Source of the DNA: an uncultured Eubacterium sp.
GTDB taxonomy: Bacteria; Bacillota; Clostridia; Lachnospirales; Lachnospiraceae
Assembly: GCA_949959185.1 (NCBI GenBank)
Contig: CATLIX010000005.1
Span: 33,814 to 97,813, forward strand
Reading direction: 5' to 3'
DNA: 64,000 nucleotides
Under the pieces are notes generated by a model, which did not search any database, was not told the origin of the DNA, and worked only from the letters and a program-made list of their open reading frames with translations. Position 1 is the first letter of the stretch. Each line of letters opens with the position of its first letter. Positions 55,113 through 63,476 of this stretch are shown here, in pieces. The position numbers and the translations under genes are program-made.

Positions 55113-55835
55113 TCAGACATTAAAATAATAAGAAAAATAATTTTTCTTAAACTCCGCTATCCTGTTCCGTGAAATATAGATAACCATCTCGTTATCCATT
55201 ACAATCTTTTCCCGCTCTACCTGAGAAATATGCTCCATATTCAGAATATAGGAGCGGCCGCACCTGCCAAACCGGGGGAATTCTTTCAGCAGCTCCCAGA
55301 GCTTTCCGGCTGTCATGCGTACTTTGCATTTTCCCCCGGTCAGATACAGAATCTGATAGTTTTTCTGTGATTCACAGTAAATGATCTCCTCCGGCTGTAT
55401 CCTGCGGATTCCCCCATTGACCTTCACCATAATCTGCTGCTCTCTGTCACGGAAAATCTGCCGGACAGCAGTATCCATGGCGTGAAAAAACTGCCGCTGT
55501 TCCAGAGGTTTCACAAGATACTGAACTGCATCCACACCATAAGCCTCCAGCGCATGTTCCGTTGAAGTAGTCAGAAACACAATAGGTAAATTCAGTTCCA
55601 GACGCCGCAGTTCCTCAGCCACTTCTATTCCGTTTTTTTCGGACATGAAAATATCCAGAAGCAGCAAATCCGGCACACTGTTTCCTTCCCTGATTCTCTT
55701 CAGCAATGCTTCTCCGTCCGTAAACCGTTCGGTTTTGTATTCCACTGCCTGCCCCGTTTCCCCATACTCTGCCAGAAATGCTTCAATCCGGTCCAGTTCC
55801 TTTTCTTCATCGTCACATATTCCTATCAGATACAA
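55113..55835 (-). CDS. LytTR-family response regulator, upstream of the NRPS operon
   Basis: 240 aa. Receiver: D8/D9 acidic pair, phosphoacceptor D61 in LLLLDIFM, Lys in YLVKPLEQ. LytTR domain: EIIYCESQKNYQILYL, KLWELLKEFPRFGRCGRSYILNMEHI (about 175-200), and VIYISRNRIAEFKKNYFSYYFN at the end. No kinase gene nearby. It is encoded 330 nt upstream of the esterase-NRPS operon in the same direction and may control it. The start ATG 55835 is preceded by GGAGGATATG about 10 nt upstream. Confidence 0.92.
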   Translation of the reverse strand: MYLIGICDDEEKELDRIEAFLAEYGETGQAVEYKTERFTDGEALLKRIREGNSVPDLLLLDIFMSEKNGIEVAEELRRLELNLPIVFLTTSTEHALEAYGVDAVQYLVKPLEQRQFFHAMDTAVRQIFRDREQQIMVKVNGGIRRIQPEEIIYCESQKNYQILYLTGGKCKVRMTAGKLWELLKEFPRFGRCGRSYILNMEHISQVEREKIVMDNEMVIYISRNRIAEFKKNYFSYYFNV

Positions 55836-55925
55836 TTTCCCATATCCTCCGTAAATCCAAATGATGCCGCTTATGTATTATAATACCCCTTTTTCCGGAT
55901 ATCGTCCAGGGTGCCTGACAGAATT

Positions 55926-56687
55926 TCACAGGAAATATTCCGGCTCCCTGCGCACAGATTTCAACGGCCCCAGCTTCTGCTCCATGGCTTCCTGCATGGA
56001 TGGCGGCAGCACGCGGACATGCTCCGGACAATTGCAAACACAGGCCATACATAAAATACAGTCTTTCAGCTCTGTGACTGTCCTGCCTGCTTCTATCCGC
56101 ACCGCACCCGTGGGACAGACAGCGCTGCATTTGCCGCACTGGTTACAGGAATCCGAAGAAACCGGCGTGGCGGCAACGGTCATCTCCTTCTTATAAGGAT
56201 AATTTCCCGGAACTTTTACGGAACCTTCCGGGCATTCCTTCATTTTTTTCAGTACCTTTTCCGCAAATTCCAGAATTTCTTTTCTGTCCTGCTCATCCGG
56301 CCTGCCTTCTCCCACTTCCGGCACGATAGAATGCCGGGCCACCAGAGCCGCCGAGCCAATCACCTGAAATCCCCTCTGCTCCATGATCTGATTCAGCTCC
56401 AGAAGGGCGTCCTCATAAGCCCGTGTCCCGTAAACAGCCAATGTAACTGCCTGCTTTCCATTTCCCTCCAGCGCTGCCAGTTTCTTTGCAGCTATTGCCG
56501 GAATTCTGCCGCCGTATACCGGTACTGCAATCACTGCCAGATTCCCCTCAGGCTGCTTTACTTCCTGTTCTCTGCTGCCCAGATTTACAGCCTCCACCTG
56601 CTCTGCAATTCCCGTGCAGAACAGCTCTCCCGCCTGTTTCGTTCCTCCTGTGGGACTGAAATAATAAAACTCTGCGGTATGAAACAT
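55926..56687 (-). CDS. Flavodoxin-ferredoxin fusion, EFR1 type
   Basis: 253 aa from ATG 56687, 7 nt after GAGGAG. The N-terminal 150 residues are flavodoxin-like (FYYFSPTGGTKQ for the FMN phosphate, VIAVPVYGGRIPAIAAKKL, VTLAVYGTRAYEDALLEL). The C-terminal part holds two [4Fe-4S] motifs, CNQCGKCSAVCP and CILCMACVCNCP. Such EFR1-family proteins are common in anaerobes and transfer electrons between unknown partners. A good promoter (56739-56767) is present and the gene seems to be a single transcription unit, followed by a LytTR gene in the same direction. Confidence 0.85.
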   Translation of the reverse strand: MFHTAEFYYFSPTGGTKQAGELFCTGIAEQVEAVNLGSREQEVKQPEGNLAVIAVPVYGGRIPAIAAKKLAALEGNGKQAVTLAVYGTRAYEDALLELNQIMEQRGFQVIGSAALVARHSIVPEVGEGRPDEQDRKEILEFAEKVLKKMKECPEGSVKVPGNYPYKKEMTVAATPVSSDSCNQCGKCSAVCPTGAVRIEAGRTVTELKDCILCMACVCNCPEHVRVLPPSMQEAMEQKLGPLKSVRREPEYFL

Positions 56688-56738
56688 ATGTATCTCCTCT
56701 TTTTCCTTTCGTAGCCTGCTCCGTATCCGTATTATTTT

Positions 56739-56767
56739 ATTATACCGGAGGATTCCAGGATGGACAA
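56739..56767 (-). promoter_or_regulatory. Promoter of the flavodoxin-ferredoxin gene
   Basis: Minus strand TTGTCC (plus 56762-56767) and TATAAT (56739-56744) with a spacer of 17 bp; about 50 nt before the ATG. Confidence 0.7.
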
Positions 56768-56912
56768 GCAATTTTTATTCTACAAAAAAGATACTTTTAT
56801 GCATTAGCGTGACACAGTATTTACTGTAAGAATAGAGCAGGGGAAGAACCATCTTCCCCCTGCCCGCCGCGCGCGAGCGGATTGCGCAGCAATAGATTTC
56901 CTCTCCGCAAGC

Positions 56913-56995
56913 TGCGCATCCCGCCCGGAGGGCTTTATCTTATAGGAAATCCATATACTTTAGTACTTCACAGTGACACGGTATTTCCTGTCAGA
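56913..56995. repeat. Dispersed 83-bp repeat, copy 1
   Basis: Nearly the same sequence occurs at 63277-63359 (7 differences in 83). It begins TGCGCATCCC, then CCGGAGGGCTTTATCTTA, and its right part is an inverted repeat of the type CTTACAGGAAA ... TTTCCTGTAAG. To its left is a GC-rich part (GCAGGGGAAG with CTTCCCCCTGC; GCGAGCGGATTGCGCAGC), with a similar arrangement near copy 2. No gene occupies the 56.7-57.0 kb gap. Confidence 0.75.
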
Positions 56996-57035
56996 TAAAA
57001 AAGAACTGCTAACACCCATCGCATTAACAGTTCTT
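56996..57035 (-). terminator. Terminator of the VOC gene
   Basis: AAGAACTG (57001-57008) and CAGTTCTT (57028-57035) form the stem, extended by further A-T pairs, and in the minus direction it is followed by six T. It begins about 40 nt after the stop of the VOC-family gene. Confidence 0.85.
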
Positions 57036-57073
57036 CTCTTTCAGAATTTACAGTTGGAATATAAGGTTCCTCC

Positions 57074-57655
57074 TCAGTCCCCAATATCCGTATGGCCCTG
57101 CTCAAATTCCCACTGCAGGCCATATTTATCAATAAAGTAAAAATATTTTGTATTTCCCAGAATATCCGCCGCCTTCTGTTTCGCCTGCGCATCACGCTCT
57201 TTCGCCTGATCAAAAAAGACAAACTCAGAAGGCTCTGTTTTGCTGATCTGATATACCTTATATTCCTGCGTTGTATTGATAAGCGTAACATCAGGCTGCG
57301 CCTTTATATATTCAAAGGCTTCTTCGATATTCGTTATTTTCAGCGCCACGTGCCTTGCTCCGCTGATATCATTTGCTGCAAATATAATCGGCTCTTTCCT
57401 TCCCTCCGGTTTGTGGTAACACATGAGTTCCAGCGTCAGACGGGTTCCCGGCACATCCATAAAACCGATGGAAACGTCGCCCTCCTCTGCTTCTCTGATA
57501 AATCCTCCTGCCTGAAAAAATCCCTTATTCTTCCAGTGGGGAATATACTGATTTGCAACTGCACCCAAAATCCTTTCGTAATATGCAAATGCCTGTTCCA
57601 CATCATCCACAAAAATACATACATGTGATAATCCTGTAAACTTTGGTTTTTCCAT
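57074..57655 (-). CDS. VOC-family (glyoxalase/bleomycin resistance-like) protein
   Basis: 193 aa. KFTGLSHVCIFVDDVEQAFAYYERIL at the start and SGARHVALKITNIEEAFEYIKAQ later are the two beta-alpha-beta-beta-beta halves of a VOC fold, with His at both expected metal positions. It ends YFYFIDKYGLQWEFEQGH, with the usual Glu. Substrate unknown; VOC proteins include lyases, dioxygenases and drug-binding proteins. It is a single gene with its own terminator, 41 nt downstream of the Cys-rich gene. Confidence 0.85.
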   Translation of the reverse strand: MEKPKFTGLSHVCIFVDDVEQAFAYYERILGAVANQYIPHWKNKGFFQAGGFIREAEEGDVSIGFMDVPGTRLTLELMCYHKPEGRKEPIIFAANDISGARHVALKITNIEEAFEYIKAQPDVTLINTTQEYKVYQISKTEPSEFVFFDQAKERDAQAKQKAADILGNTKYFYFIDKYGLQWEFEQGHTDIGD

Positions 57656-57696
57656 TGTAATCCTCCTCGTCTGTCTGCTCTGGCAAACCTTGTTTT

Positions 57697-57891
57697 TTAT
57701 TTCAACAACCCATGATCTCTCGCCAGATTCTCTATGCTTCTGTCATAGGTAGCCTCTGCTTCTTTTGAAAAAAAACATGCAGGAACCCCTTCCTCATGAT
57801 CCCGGTGATGCGCGACACAGGCACAGCACTTCCCATGATTCGGACAATCAAAGGTACAGGGGCAGGGCCTGCTATTGTCACAGTTGTTCAT
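57697..57891 (-). CDS. Small Cys-rich protein, DUF6485-type
   Basis: 64 aa. The first half has Cys spacing CDNSRPCPCTFDCPNHGKCCACVAHHRD, shown as residues 4-31, which resembles the DUF6485 proteins of anaerobes and could bind zinc or an iron-sulfur cluster. The ATG has AAGGAAAGG about 8 nt upstream. The following VOC gene is 41 nt away, so the two may be cotranscribed. Role unknown. Confidence 0.75.
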   Translation of the reverse strand: MNNCDNSRPCPCTFDCPNHGKCCACVAHHRDHEEGVPACFFSKEAEATYDRSIENLARDHGLLK

Positions 57892-57931
57892 AATTTTTCC
57901 TTTCCTTCCTCTTTCGCAAATGGCATAATTT

Positions 57932-57993
57932 TATCTTACAGTAAATACTTTCATCTAAATACTTCCGCATGAAAAGGTACTTTCTGTAAGATA
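57932..57993. repeat. Short palindromic element
   Basis: TATCTTACAG (57932-57941) is perfectly inverted at 57984-57993 (CTGTAAGATA), making a 62-bp element of the same type as the right part of the 83-bp repeats. A weaker relative is at about 56789-56834. It lies between the DUF6485 gene and the LytTR terminator. Confidence 0.65.
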
Positions 57994-57995
57994 AC

Positions 57996-58024
57996 AAAAA
58001 AACCACTGAAACAGTGGTTTTTTT
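57996..58024 (-). terminator. Terminator of the third LytTR gene
   Basis: A perfect 13-bp stem of A7-CCACTG and CAGTGG-T7 with the loop AAA, T-rich on both strands. In the minus direction it follows the LytTR gene stop (58097) by about 70 nt. Confidence 0.9.
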
Positions 58025-58096
58025 CATATTTGGCCGTTTTTCTGGCATATCTGGTAAAAGACTGTAAGAAACATTTTGCAAATACGGGAAATTCAT

Positions 58097-58834
58097 TCAA
58101 TTCCGTGTCTCCTGCCTGCAGAAGAAATCCATATATGCTCTCCGCACTTCCCGTCTGCTCCTTCTCGGAACAGGGATTTTTCCATCTGACATCTCCAAGG
58201 TACCCTCTGAAACCCTCCGTACAAACATGAGATTTGCAATGTAGGAAGCTCCAACCCGAATAAACTCAGGGTATTTGCCCAGTTCCTCATACACCTGCGT
58301 TATCTTTCCACGCTGACGCAGCGTCTCCCTGCCGGAAAGATGTACAAGGAAATAGTGGCCCTGAGATTCCAGGAAGATAATCTCACTGATACGTACACGG
58401 TACAGGCCATCCACACAGGCAAAAGAAATCATCGCTTCCTCCGGCATTTTCGCCACCGCGCGGTCAAGGGCTTCGGAAAACTGTCTCTGTGTAAATGGCT
58501 TCAGCAGATAATGAGTAGCGTTCATTGCAAATGCAGTTACCGCATATTCATCACTCATTGTCAGAAAAATAACACTGGTATCCGGGCTCTTTGCAAGCAG
58601 TTCCTTCGCTACGTCTGTACCGGGAATACCGGGCATACAGATATCAAGAAGAACAATATCATAAATTTTTTCTTTTTCCACAGCATTTAAAATATCCAGT
58701 GCCGAATGATATTCATCCAGCTCAAAACAGATTTCAGGATGGGCCCTGGCATAAGCGCCGAGAGCCTCTGAAATTTTTTCCAGTTCCCTCTGTATATCAT
58801 CACAGACTGCCACCCGGAACAACAGCATTTTCAT
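58097..58834 (-). CDS. LytTR-family response regulator
   Basis: 245 aa from ATG 58834 (a GTG directly before it is also possible; the ribosome binding site is weak). Receiver: VAVCDDIQRELEKI, phosphoacceptor D64 in IVLLDICMPG, and LLKPFTQRQF. LytTR: LYRVRISEIIFLESQGHYFLVHL, FIRVGASYIANLMFV and a C-terminal basic region. No partner histidine kinase is in the window. It may be a single gene; an hyd-side hairpin and its own terminator delimit it. Target unknown. Confidence 0.9.
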   Translation of the reverse strand: MKMLLFRVAVCDDIQRELEKISEALGAYARAHPEICFELDEYHSALDILNAVEKEKIYDIVLLDICMPGIPGTDVAKELLAKSPDTSVIFLTMSDEYAVTAFAMNATHYLLKPFTQRQFSEALDRAVAKMPEEAMISFACVDGLYRVRISEIIFLESQGHYFLVHLSGRETLRQRGKITQVYEELGKYPEFIRVGASYIANLMFVRRVSEGTLEMSDGKIPVPRRSRREVRRAYMDFFCRQETRN

Positions 58835-58874
58835 CACCAGCTTTTCATTATTTTATTATATTTTTATGCGCTAA

Positions 58875-58905
58875 GCAGGGCGCATCCTGTTCCGATACGC
58901 CCTGC
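58875..58905 (-). terminator. Hairpin after hydA, possible terminator
   Basis: GCAGGGCGCATC (58875-58886) pairs with GATACGCCCTGC (58894-58905) along 12 positions with one G-T wobble. It starts 19 nt after the hydA stop codon. A long T run is missing in the minus direction, so termination may need Rho or be partial. Confidence 0.5.
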
Positions 58906-58924
58906 CACGTTTCTTACTCTTTCG

Positions 58925-60622
58925 CTATTCCTGTATGTAATGAACATGCAGCAGTTCATGCTCCCGGTTCTTCAGTAAATCGCTGTAGAGTGTTTCCACC
59001 ACCGGATTTTCTTCGCTTCGTTTAATCTGCATTGCCTTATCGTTCTTATAAAGGCCTTCGGCACGCATACGTTTCTCAGTGGAACGGGCAAAGGGCTGTC
59101 CTGCACCGGCCACACATCCGCCCGGACATGCCATCACTTCCACAAAGTCAAAATGTTCTTCTCCGCTCTCTATTTTCTGCAGCAGATTATCCGCATTGCC
59201 AAGGCCGCTGACAACGCCGATACGCACCGTGCGTTCGCCCAGAGGCAGTTCGCATACTTTAACGCCTTCCATGCCGCGCAGACCGATAAATTCAATTTCT
59301 TTCAATGCCTTCGGGCTTTTGTCTTCCACCACCCGGCGCACTGCCGCTTCCGTAACGCCGCCGGTAGCTCCGAAAATTACGCCGGAGCCGGAATAAATGG
59401 AAAAGGGCATATCATAGGCTTCCGGCTCCAGACGGTCAAACCGGATTCCGATTTCCTGCAGCATCACAATCACTTCCTCGGAAGTGAGCACATAATCCAC
59501 ATCGGGAATACCGTTCCGTTTAAATTCTTCTCTGGAAGCCTCGAATTTCTTGGCTGTACATGGCATAACTGCCACGGATACCGTTTCTTTTCCTTCTTTT
59601 TTATCCTGTTTCTTATAATATTCCTTCACCACCGCTCCGAACATTTCCATGGGTGATTTGGAGGTGGACACATATTTCATCAGATGAGGGTACTGTGTCT
59701 CCACAAACCGAATCCATCCGGGACAGCAGGAAGTAAAGAGGGGATAGTTCCGGTCTTTTTCCTCCAGTGCTTCTATCAGCTCCTGGGACTCTTCCATAAT
59801 GGTTAAGTCTGCTCCAACGGAAGTATCGAAAATAGCGTCCACGCCCAATTTCCGCAGAGAAGCCACCAGCTTGCCAATGGTATTTTCTCCCGGTTCATAG
59901 CCATAGGCTTCTCCGATTGCCACCCGGACTGCCGGAGCAATCTGGACTACCACCCGTTTATCGGGATTGTGAATTGCTTCCCATACGTCGTGGCTGTCCC
60001 GTTTGATGGTAATGGCTCCGGTGGGACATACCGCCGCACACTGTCCGCAGTTCACACAGTTGGTATCTGCAATATCCCTGCCGAATGCAGTGGAAATTTC
60101 CATTTTGGAACCCCGGTGAGCAAAATCAATTGCTCCCACATGCTGGATTTCACTGCAGACGCGCACGCAGTCGCCGCAGAGAATACATTTGTTGGGATTG
60201 CGCACAATTGCTTTGGAGGATGTGTCAATGGACCGGATGGGATTGGTGTTTTCAAACCGCACCCCAGGTATTCCAAACCTGGTTGCCAGCTCCTGCAGCT
60301 TGCATTTTCCATTTTTCTCACAGGTGGTGCAGTCCCGGCAATGGGCCGCTAACAGCAGCTCCAGAATACGTTTTCTGTGATAGTAAAGCTGGGGCGTATT
60401 GGTACGGATTTCCATTCCGTGTTTCGGCGGTGTGGAACAGGAGGCAATAATGCCGCCCCACTGGTCTTCGACCACACACATCCGGCACGCTCCGTAAATG
60501 GATAAATCCGAATAATAACAAAAGGTCGGTAAGATAATCCCTGCTTTCCGAATGACTGCAAGAATGTTTTTTTCATCGGTAAACGCTACGCGCTCCCCAT
60601 CAATTATCATATATTTTTCCAT
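58925..60622 (-). CDS. hydA: [FeFe]-hydrogenase catalytic subunit, trimeric bifurcating type
   Basis: 565 aa from ATG 60622, 8 nt after GGAGGG; GTG 60631 is closer to that site and less likely. N-terminal [2Fe-2S] Cys set (CYYSDLSIYGACRMC), the HxxxCxxCxxxxxC cluster (HCRDCTTCEKNGKC), then two [4Fe-4S] motifs (CILCGDCVRVC, CVNCGQCAAVC). H-cluster motifs: TSCCPGW (297-303), MPCTAKK (353-359) and MACPGGC (497-503). This is the group A3-like HydA of trimeric HydABC, which couples H2 to both NADH and ferredoxin. It lies 13 nt after hydB. No C-terminal truncation is visible. Confidence 0.95.
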   Translation of the reverse strand: MEKYMIIDGERVAFTDEKNILAVIRKAGIILPTFCYYSDLSIYGACRMCVVEDQWGGIIASCSTPPKHGMEIRTNTPQLYYHRKRILELLLAAHCRDCTTCEKNGKCKLQELATRFGIPGVRFENTNPIRSIDTSSKAIVRNPNKCILCGDCVRVCSEIQHVGAIDFAHRGSKMEISTAFGRDIADTNCVNCGQCAAVCPTGAITIKRDSHDVWEAIHNPDKRVVVQIAPAVRVAIGEAYGYEPGENTIGKLVASLRKLGVDAIFDTSVGADLTIMEESQELIEALEEKDRNYPLFTSCCPGWIRFVETQYPHLMKYVSTSKSPMEMFGAVVKEYYKKQDKKEGKETVSVAVMPCTAKKFEASREEFKRNGIPDVDYVLTSEEVIVMLQEIGIRFDRLEPEAYDMPFSIYSGSGVIFGATGGVTEAAVRRVVEDKSPKALKEIEFIGLRGMEGVKVCELPLGERTVRIGVVSGLGNADNLLQKIESGEEHFDFVEVMACPGGCVAGAGQPFARSTEKRMRAEGLYKNDKAMQIKRSEENPVVETLYSDLLKNREHELLHVHYIQE

Positions 60623-60635
60623 ATCAGCCACCCTC

Positions 60636-62525
60636 CTACACTTCTTTTACCGCGTGGAAATTACAGCCGTCCCGGCAGGCTCCACACTTAATACATTTCG
60701 TCGTATCAATGGTAAACGGTTTCTTAATTTCACCCGAAATTGCTCCCACGGGACATACTCTTGCACATTTGCTGCAGCCCTTGCAGAGTTCCGGGTCAAT
60801 CTGGAAGTTTACCAGCGCCTTACACTGTCCGGCAGGGCATTTCTTATCCACCACATGGGCAAGGTATTCTTCCCGGAAATATTTCATGGTGCTTACCACA
60901 GGAGAAGCCGCTGTTTTTCCAAGGCCGCAGAGTGCCGTTGCGGAAATGGTTTCCGCCAGTTCTTCCAGCAACGTGATATGCTTCATGGTTCCCCGGCCTT
61001 CGCAGATATCGTTTAACAGCTCCAGCATCCGCTTGGTGCCTTCCCGGCAGGGAATACATTTGCCGCAGGATTCATTCTGGGTAAAGTTCATGAAAAACCT
61101 TGCCACTTCCACCATACAGCTCTTATCATTCATCACCACAAGCCCGCCGCTTCCAATCATGGCGCCTACTTTTTTCAGGGAATCAAAATCCAGGTGCAAA
61201 TCCAGATGATCTTCCGTGGGGTTAATGCAGAGACATCCGCCGGAAGGCCCGCCGATCTGAACTGCTTTAAACTCGCCGCCTTTGACGCCGCCGCCGATGT
61301 CAAAAATCACTTCCCGCAGAGTGGTTCCCATGGGAACTTCAATCAGGCCTGTGTTCATAACATTTCCTGTGAGGGCAAATGCCTTTGTTCCGTGGTTTTT
61401 ATCGGGCCCTATGGTTTTGTACCAGGCAGCGCCTTTGTTGATAATGGGCGGAACATTGCAGTATGTCTCCACGTTGTTCAGAACCGTAGGCTTTTCAAAT
61501 AATCCCTTTTCCACGGTACGGGGCGGTTTTACCCTGGGCATACCCCGGTTTCCTTCAATGGAAGCTGTCAGAGCAGAACCTTCTCCGCAGACAAAGGCCC
61601 CTGCGCCCTGGCTGATTTTTAACTCAAAGTCAAAGCCGGAATTCAGGATATTTTTGCCCAGCAACCCTTTTTCTTCTGCCTTACTGATAGCGGTCTGAAG
61701 ACGTTCTACCGCCAGCGGATATTCCGCACGTACGTAAATATATCCGTAATGGGCGCCCGTAGCAATTCCGGCAATCAGCATACCTTCAATCACACGATGG
61801 GGATCTCCCTCCATCATACTACGGTCCATAAAGGCTCCCGGATCTCCCTCGTCACCGTTGCAGACCACATATTTCACTTCTTCTTTCTGAGCAAGAACCT
61901 GAGACCATTTCCGTCCCGTGGGGAAGCCACCGCCGCCCCGGCCCCGCAGGGAAGCCTCGGACACTTCGTCCACAAGCTGCTGAGGCGTCATATCAAACAA
62001 TGCTTTTGCCACTGCGCTGTAACCGCCCACTGCTATGTATTCCTTGATGGATTCTGCATTGATACGCCCGCAGTCTTCCAGAGCCACACGGGTCTGCTGT
62101 TTGTAGAAGGGAATATCTTCCTGCTTCTCATAGGATTTTCCTTCCTGGTCATGGTAAACCAGACGGTCAATCACACGGTCGTTTACAATGCTCTCCTCGA
62201 TAATTTCTTCACAGTCTTCTACTTTTACCCTGATGTACAAAAGGCCTGCCGGCTCAATACGGAGCAGAGGCCCCATCTCGCAGAACCCGTGACAGCCGGA
62301 TTTTTTCAGGCCCACACTTTCGTCATGGGGTTCTTTCTCCAGCTTCAGGGCACATTTGATTCCCCGCTCCATCATGATTTCCTGCAGCCTTGCATAAATG
62401 TTCAGAGAACCGCCGGCCACACATCCGGTTCCGGCACAGATTAAAATCTGCTTTTTCTGGGTTTTTAAAGAAGCTGCATACTCTTTTCTTCTGGCTTCCA
62501 GTTCTTCTCTCGTATTAATTCTCAT
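60636..62525 (-). CDS. hydB: NADH-binding hydrogenase subunit, NuoF-like
   Basis: 629 aa. N-terminal thioredoxin-like [2Fe-2S] domain (CAGTGCVAGGSLNIY), NuoF core with RGRGGGGFPTGRKW for NADH, GDEGDPGAFMDRS for FMN, and ESCGKCIPCREG for a [4Fe-4S] cluster; the C-terminal 60 residues add CKGCSKCARVCP and CIKCGACRDGC, a two-cluster ferredoxin domain. It is the flavin-containing site of electron bifurcation or NAD reduction in HydABC. The ATG at 62525 overlaps the hydC stop by 11 nt. Confidence 0.95.
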   Translation of the reverse strand: MRINTREELEARRKEYAASLKTQKKQILICAGTGCVAGGSLNIYARLQEIMMERGIKCALKLEKEPHDESVGLKKSGCHGFCEMGPLLRIEPAGLLYIRVKVEDCEEIIEESIVNDRVIDRLVYHDQEGKSYEKQEDIPFYKQQTRVALEDCGRINAESIKEYIAVGGYSAVAKALFDMTPQQLVDEVSEASLRGRGGGGFPTGRKWSQVLAQKEEVKYVVCNGDEGDPGAFMDRSMMEGDPHRVIEGMLIAGIATGAHYGYIYVRAEYPLAVERLQTAISKAEEKGLLGKNILNSGFDFELKISQGAGAFVCGEGSALTASIEGNRGMPRVKPPRTVEKGLFEKPTVLNNVETYCNVPPIINKGAAWYKTIGPDKNHGTKAFALTGNVMNTGLIEVPMGTTLREVIFDIGGGVKGGEFKAVQIGGPSGGCLCINPTEDHLDLHLDFDSLKKVGAMIGSGGLVVMNDKSCMVEVARFFMNFTQNESCGKCIPCREGTKRMLELLNDICEGRGTMKHITLLEELAETISATALCGLGKTAASPVVSTMKYFREEYLAHVVDKKCPAGQCKALVNFQIDPELCKGCSKCARVCPVGAISGEIKKPFTIDTTKCIKCGACRDGCNFHAVKEV

Positions 62526-63018
62526 CTGCAGCCTCCTCTCCGGCCACTGCGCCTTCTTTCAGTTCTTTAATCAGTTCCCTTGCTTTTTCCGGGGTCATGG
62601 CAGGATGTACCACATCATTTACCGTACACACCGGGGCAAGCCCGCAGGCTCCCAGGCAGGATACTGTCTCGACGGTAAACATCATATCATCTGTGGTAGG
62701 TTTTGCTTCCGTAACCCCCAGCAGGCTGCGGATTTCATTTAAAATAGCGGTAGACTGGCGCACATGGCAGGCAGTCCCGTCACAGATTTTGATTACATAT
62801 TTTCCTTTTGGCTCCAGTGAAAAATTCTCGTAAAAAGTAGCCACCCCATACACTTTCGCCTCGCTTAAATGCAATTTTTTTGCAATATAGCAGAGCATTT
62901 CTTCCGGCAGATAGCGGTACACCTTCTGAATATCCTGCATTATGGCGATCACCGCTGTCTGGTTGTAATCATGAGATTCCAGAATCTCATCCAGTACCTT
63001 TTGATCCTTTGTTTCCAA
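62515..63018 (-). CDS. hydC: Hydrogenase subunit, NuoE-like [2Fe-2S] protein
   Basis: 167 aa. Four Cys ligands in CDGTACHVR and CLGACGLAPVC match the NuoE/HoxE thioredoxin-like [2Fe-2S] fold; helical N-terminal LPEEMLCYIAKKL and VYGVATFYENFSL are usual. First gene of the hydCBA operon, with a sigma-70-like promoter and a Rex-like operator about 50 nt upstream. ATG 63018 follows AAGGAGGAGAAGG. The C-terminus is Glu/Ala-rich. Confidence 0.95.
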   Translation of the reverse strand: METKDQKVLDEILESHDYNQTAVIAIMQDIQKVYRYLPEEMLCYIAKKLHLSEAKVYGVATFYENFSLEPKGKYVIKICDGTACHVRQSTAILNEIRSLLGVTEAKPTTDDMMFTVETVSCLGACGLAPVCTVNDVVHPAMTPEKARELIKELKEGAVAGEEAADEN

Positions 63019-63062
63019 TCCTTCTCCTCCTTGTCAAATCCGGATTTGTCTGTTTCATTAAC

Positions 63063-63091
63063 AGTATAACATTGTTAAATAATTAACTCAA
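63063..63091 (-). promoter_or_regulatory. hyd promoter with Rex-like operator
   Basis: Minus strand TTGAGT (plus 63086-63091) and TATACT (63063-63068), spacer 17 bp. Overlapping the spacer and the -35 is TTGTTAA-ATAA-TTAACTC (plus 63072-63089); the Rex consensus is TTGTTAA-N4-TTAACAA, so twelve of its fourteen defined bases match. Rex senses NADH/NAD and represses fermentative and hydrogenase genes in clostridia. Confidence 0.65.
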
Positions 63092-63276
63092 TCACTTTGT
63101 ACAGAATTCTTCCTGTTTTTCCATTGTTTTTTGTCATATTTTTCCGGTTGTACAATTTTAGTGGAACAAAGTGGGCAGGCCCACAGGGGATCCCCTGCCC
63201 CATTTATGGGGAATTGGCCTACACATTTTACTGCGCCGAGTGCAGTTGCGTTAGCGACTAATATCTCTTGCACGAG

Positions 63277-63359
63277 TGCGCATCCCACCCGGAGGGCTTT
63301 ATCTTACAGGAAAGCCATATACTTTAGCACTTCACAGTGGCACGGTATTTTCTGTAAGA
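63277..63359. repeat. Dispersed 83-bp repeat, copy 2
   Basis: Second copy of the repeat at 56913-56995. Left of it (about 63165-63220) is a GC-rich part with GGGCAGG and GGGGATCCCCTGCCC that folds on itself and resembles in type the hairpin next to copy 1. Between 63131 and 63360 I see no gene. Confidence 0.75.
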
Positions 63360-63363
63360 AAAT

Positions 63364-63412
63364 AAAACCGCAAAACCGTGAAAAACTTATTTCCACGCAT
63401 TTTAGCGGTTTT
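63364..63412 (-). terminator. Terminator after the acetyltransferase frame
   Basis: AAAACCGC (63364-63371) pairs with GCGGTTTT (63405-63412); on the minus strand TTTTATTTTC follows. It lies about 65 nt after the acetyltransferase stop codon. Confidence 0.6.
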
Positions 63413-63476
63413 CCTGTGTGTCAATTCTGGTGTTGCGGGATTCCTTTCATTATTATTTCCGCACAAAGGTTACCAG

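Noticed and set aside
63165..63220. Possible tRNA or structured RNA in the GC-rich palindrome
   Set aside because: It forms nested hairpins around GGGGATCCCC but not a cloverleaf; it is similar in type to the sequence beside the first 83-bp repeat.
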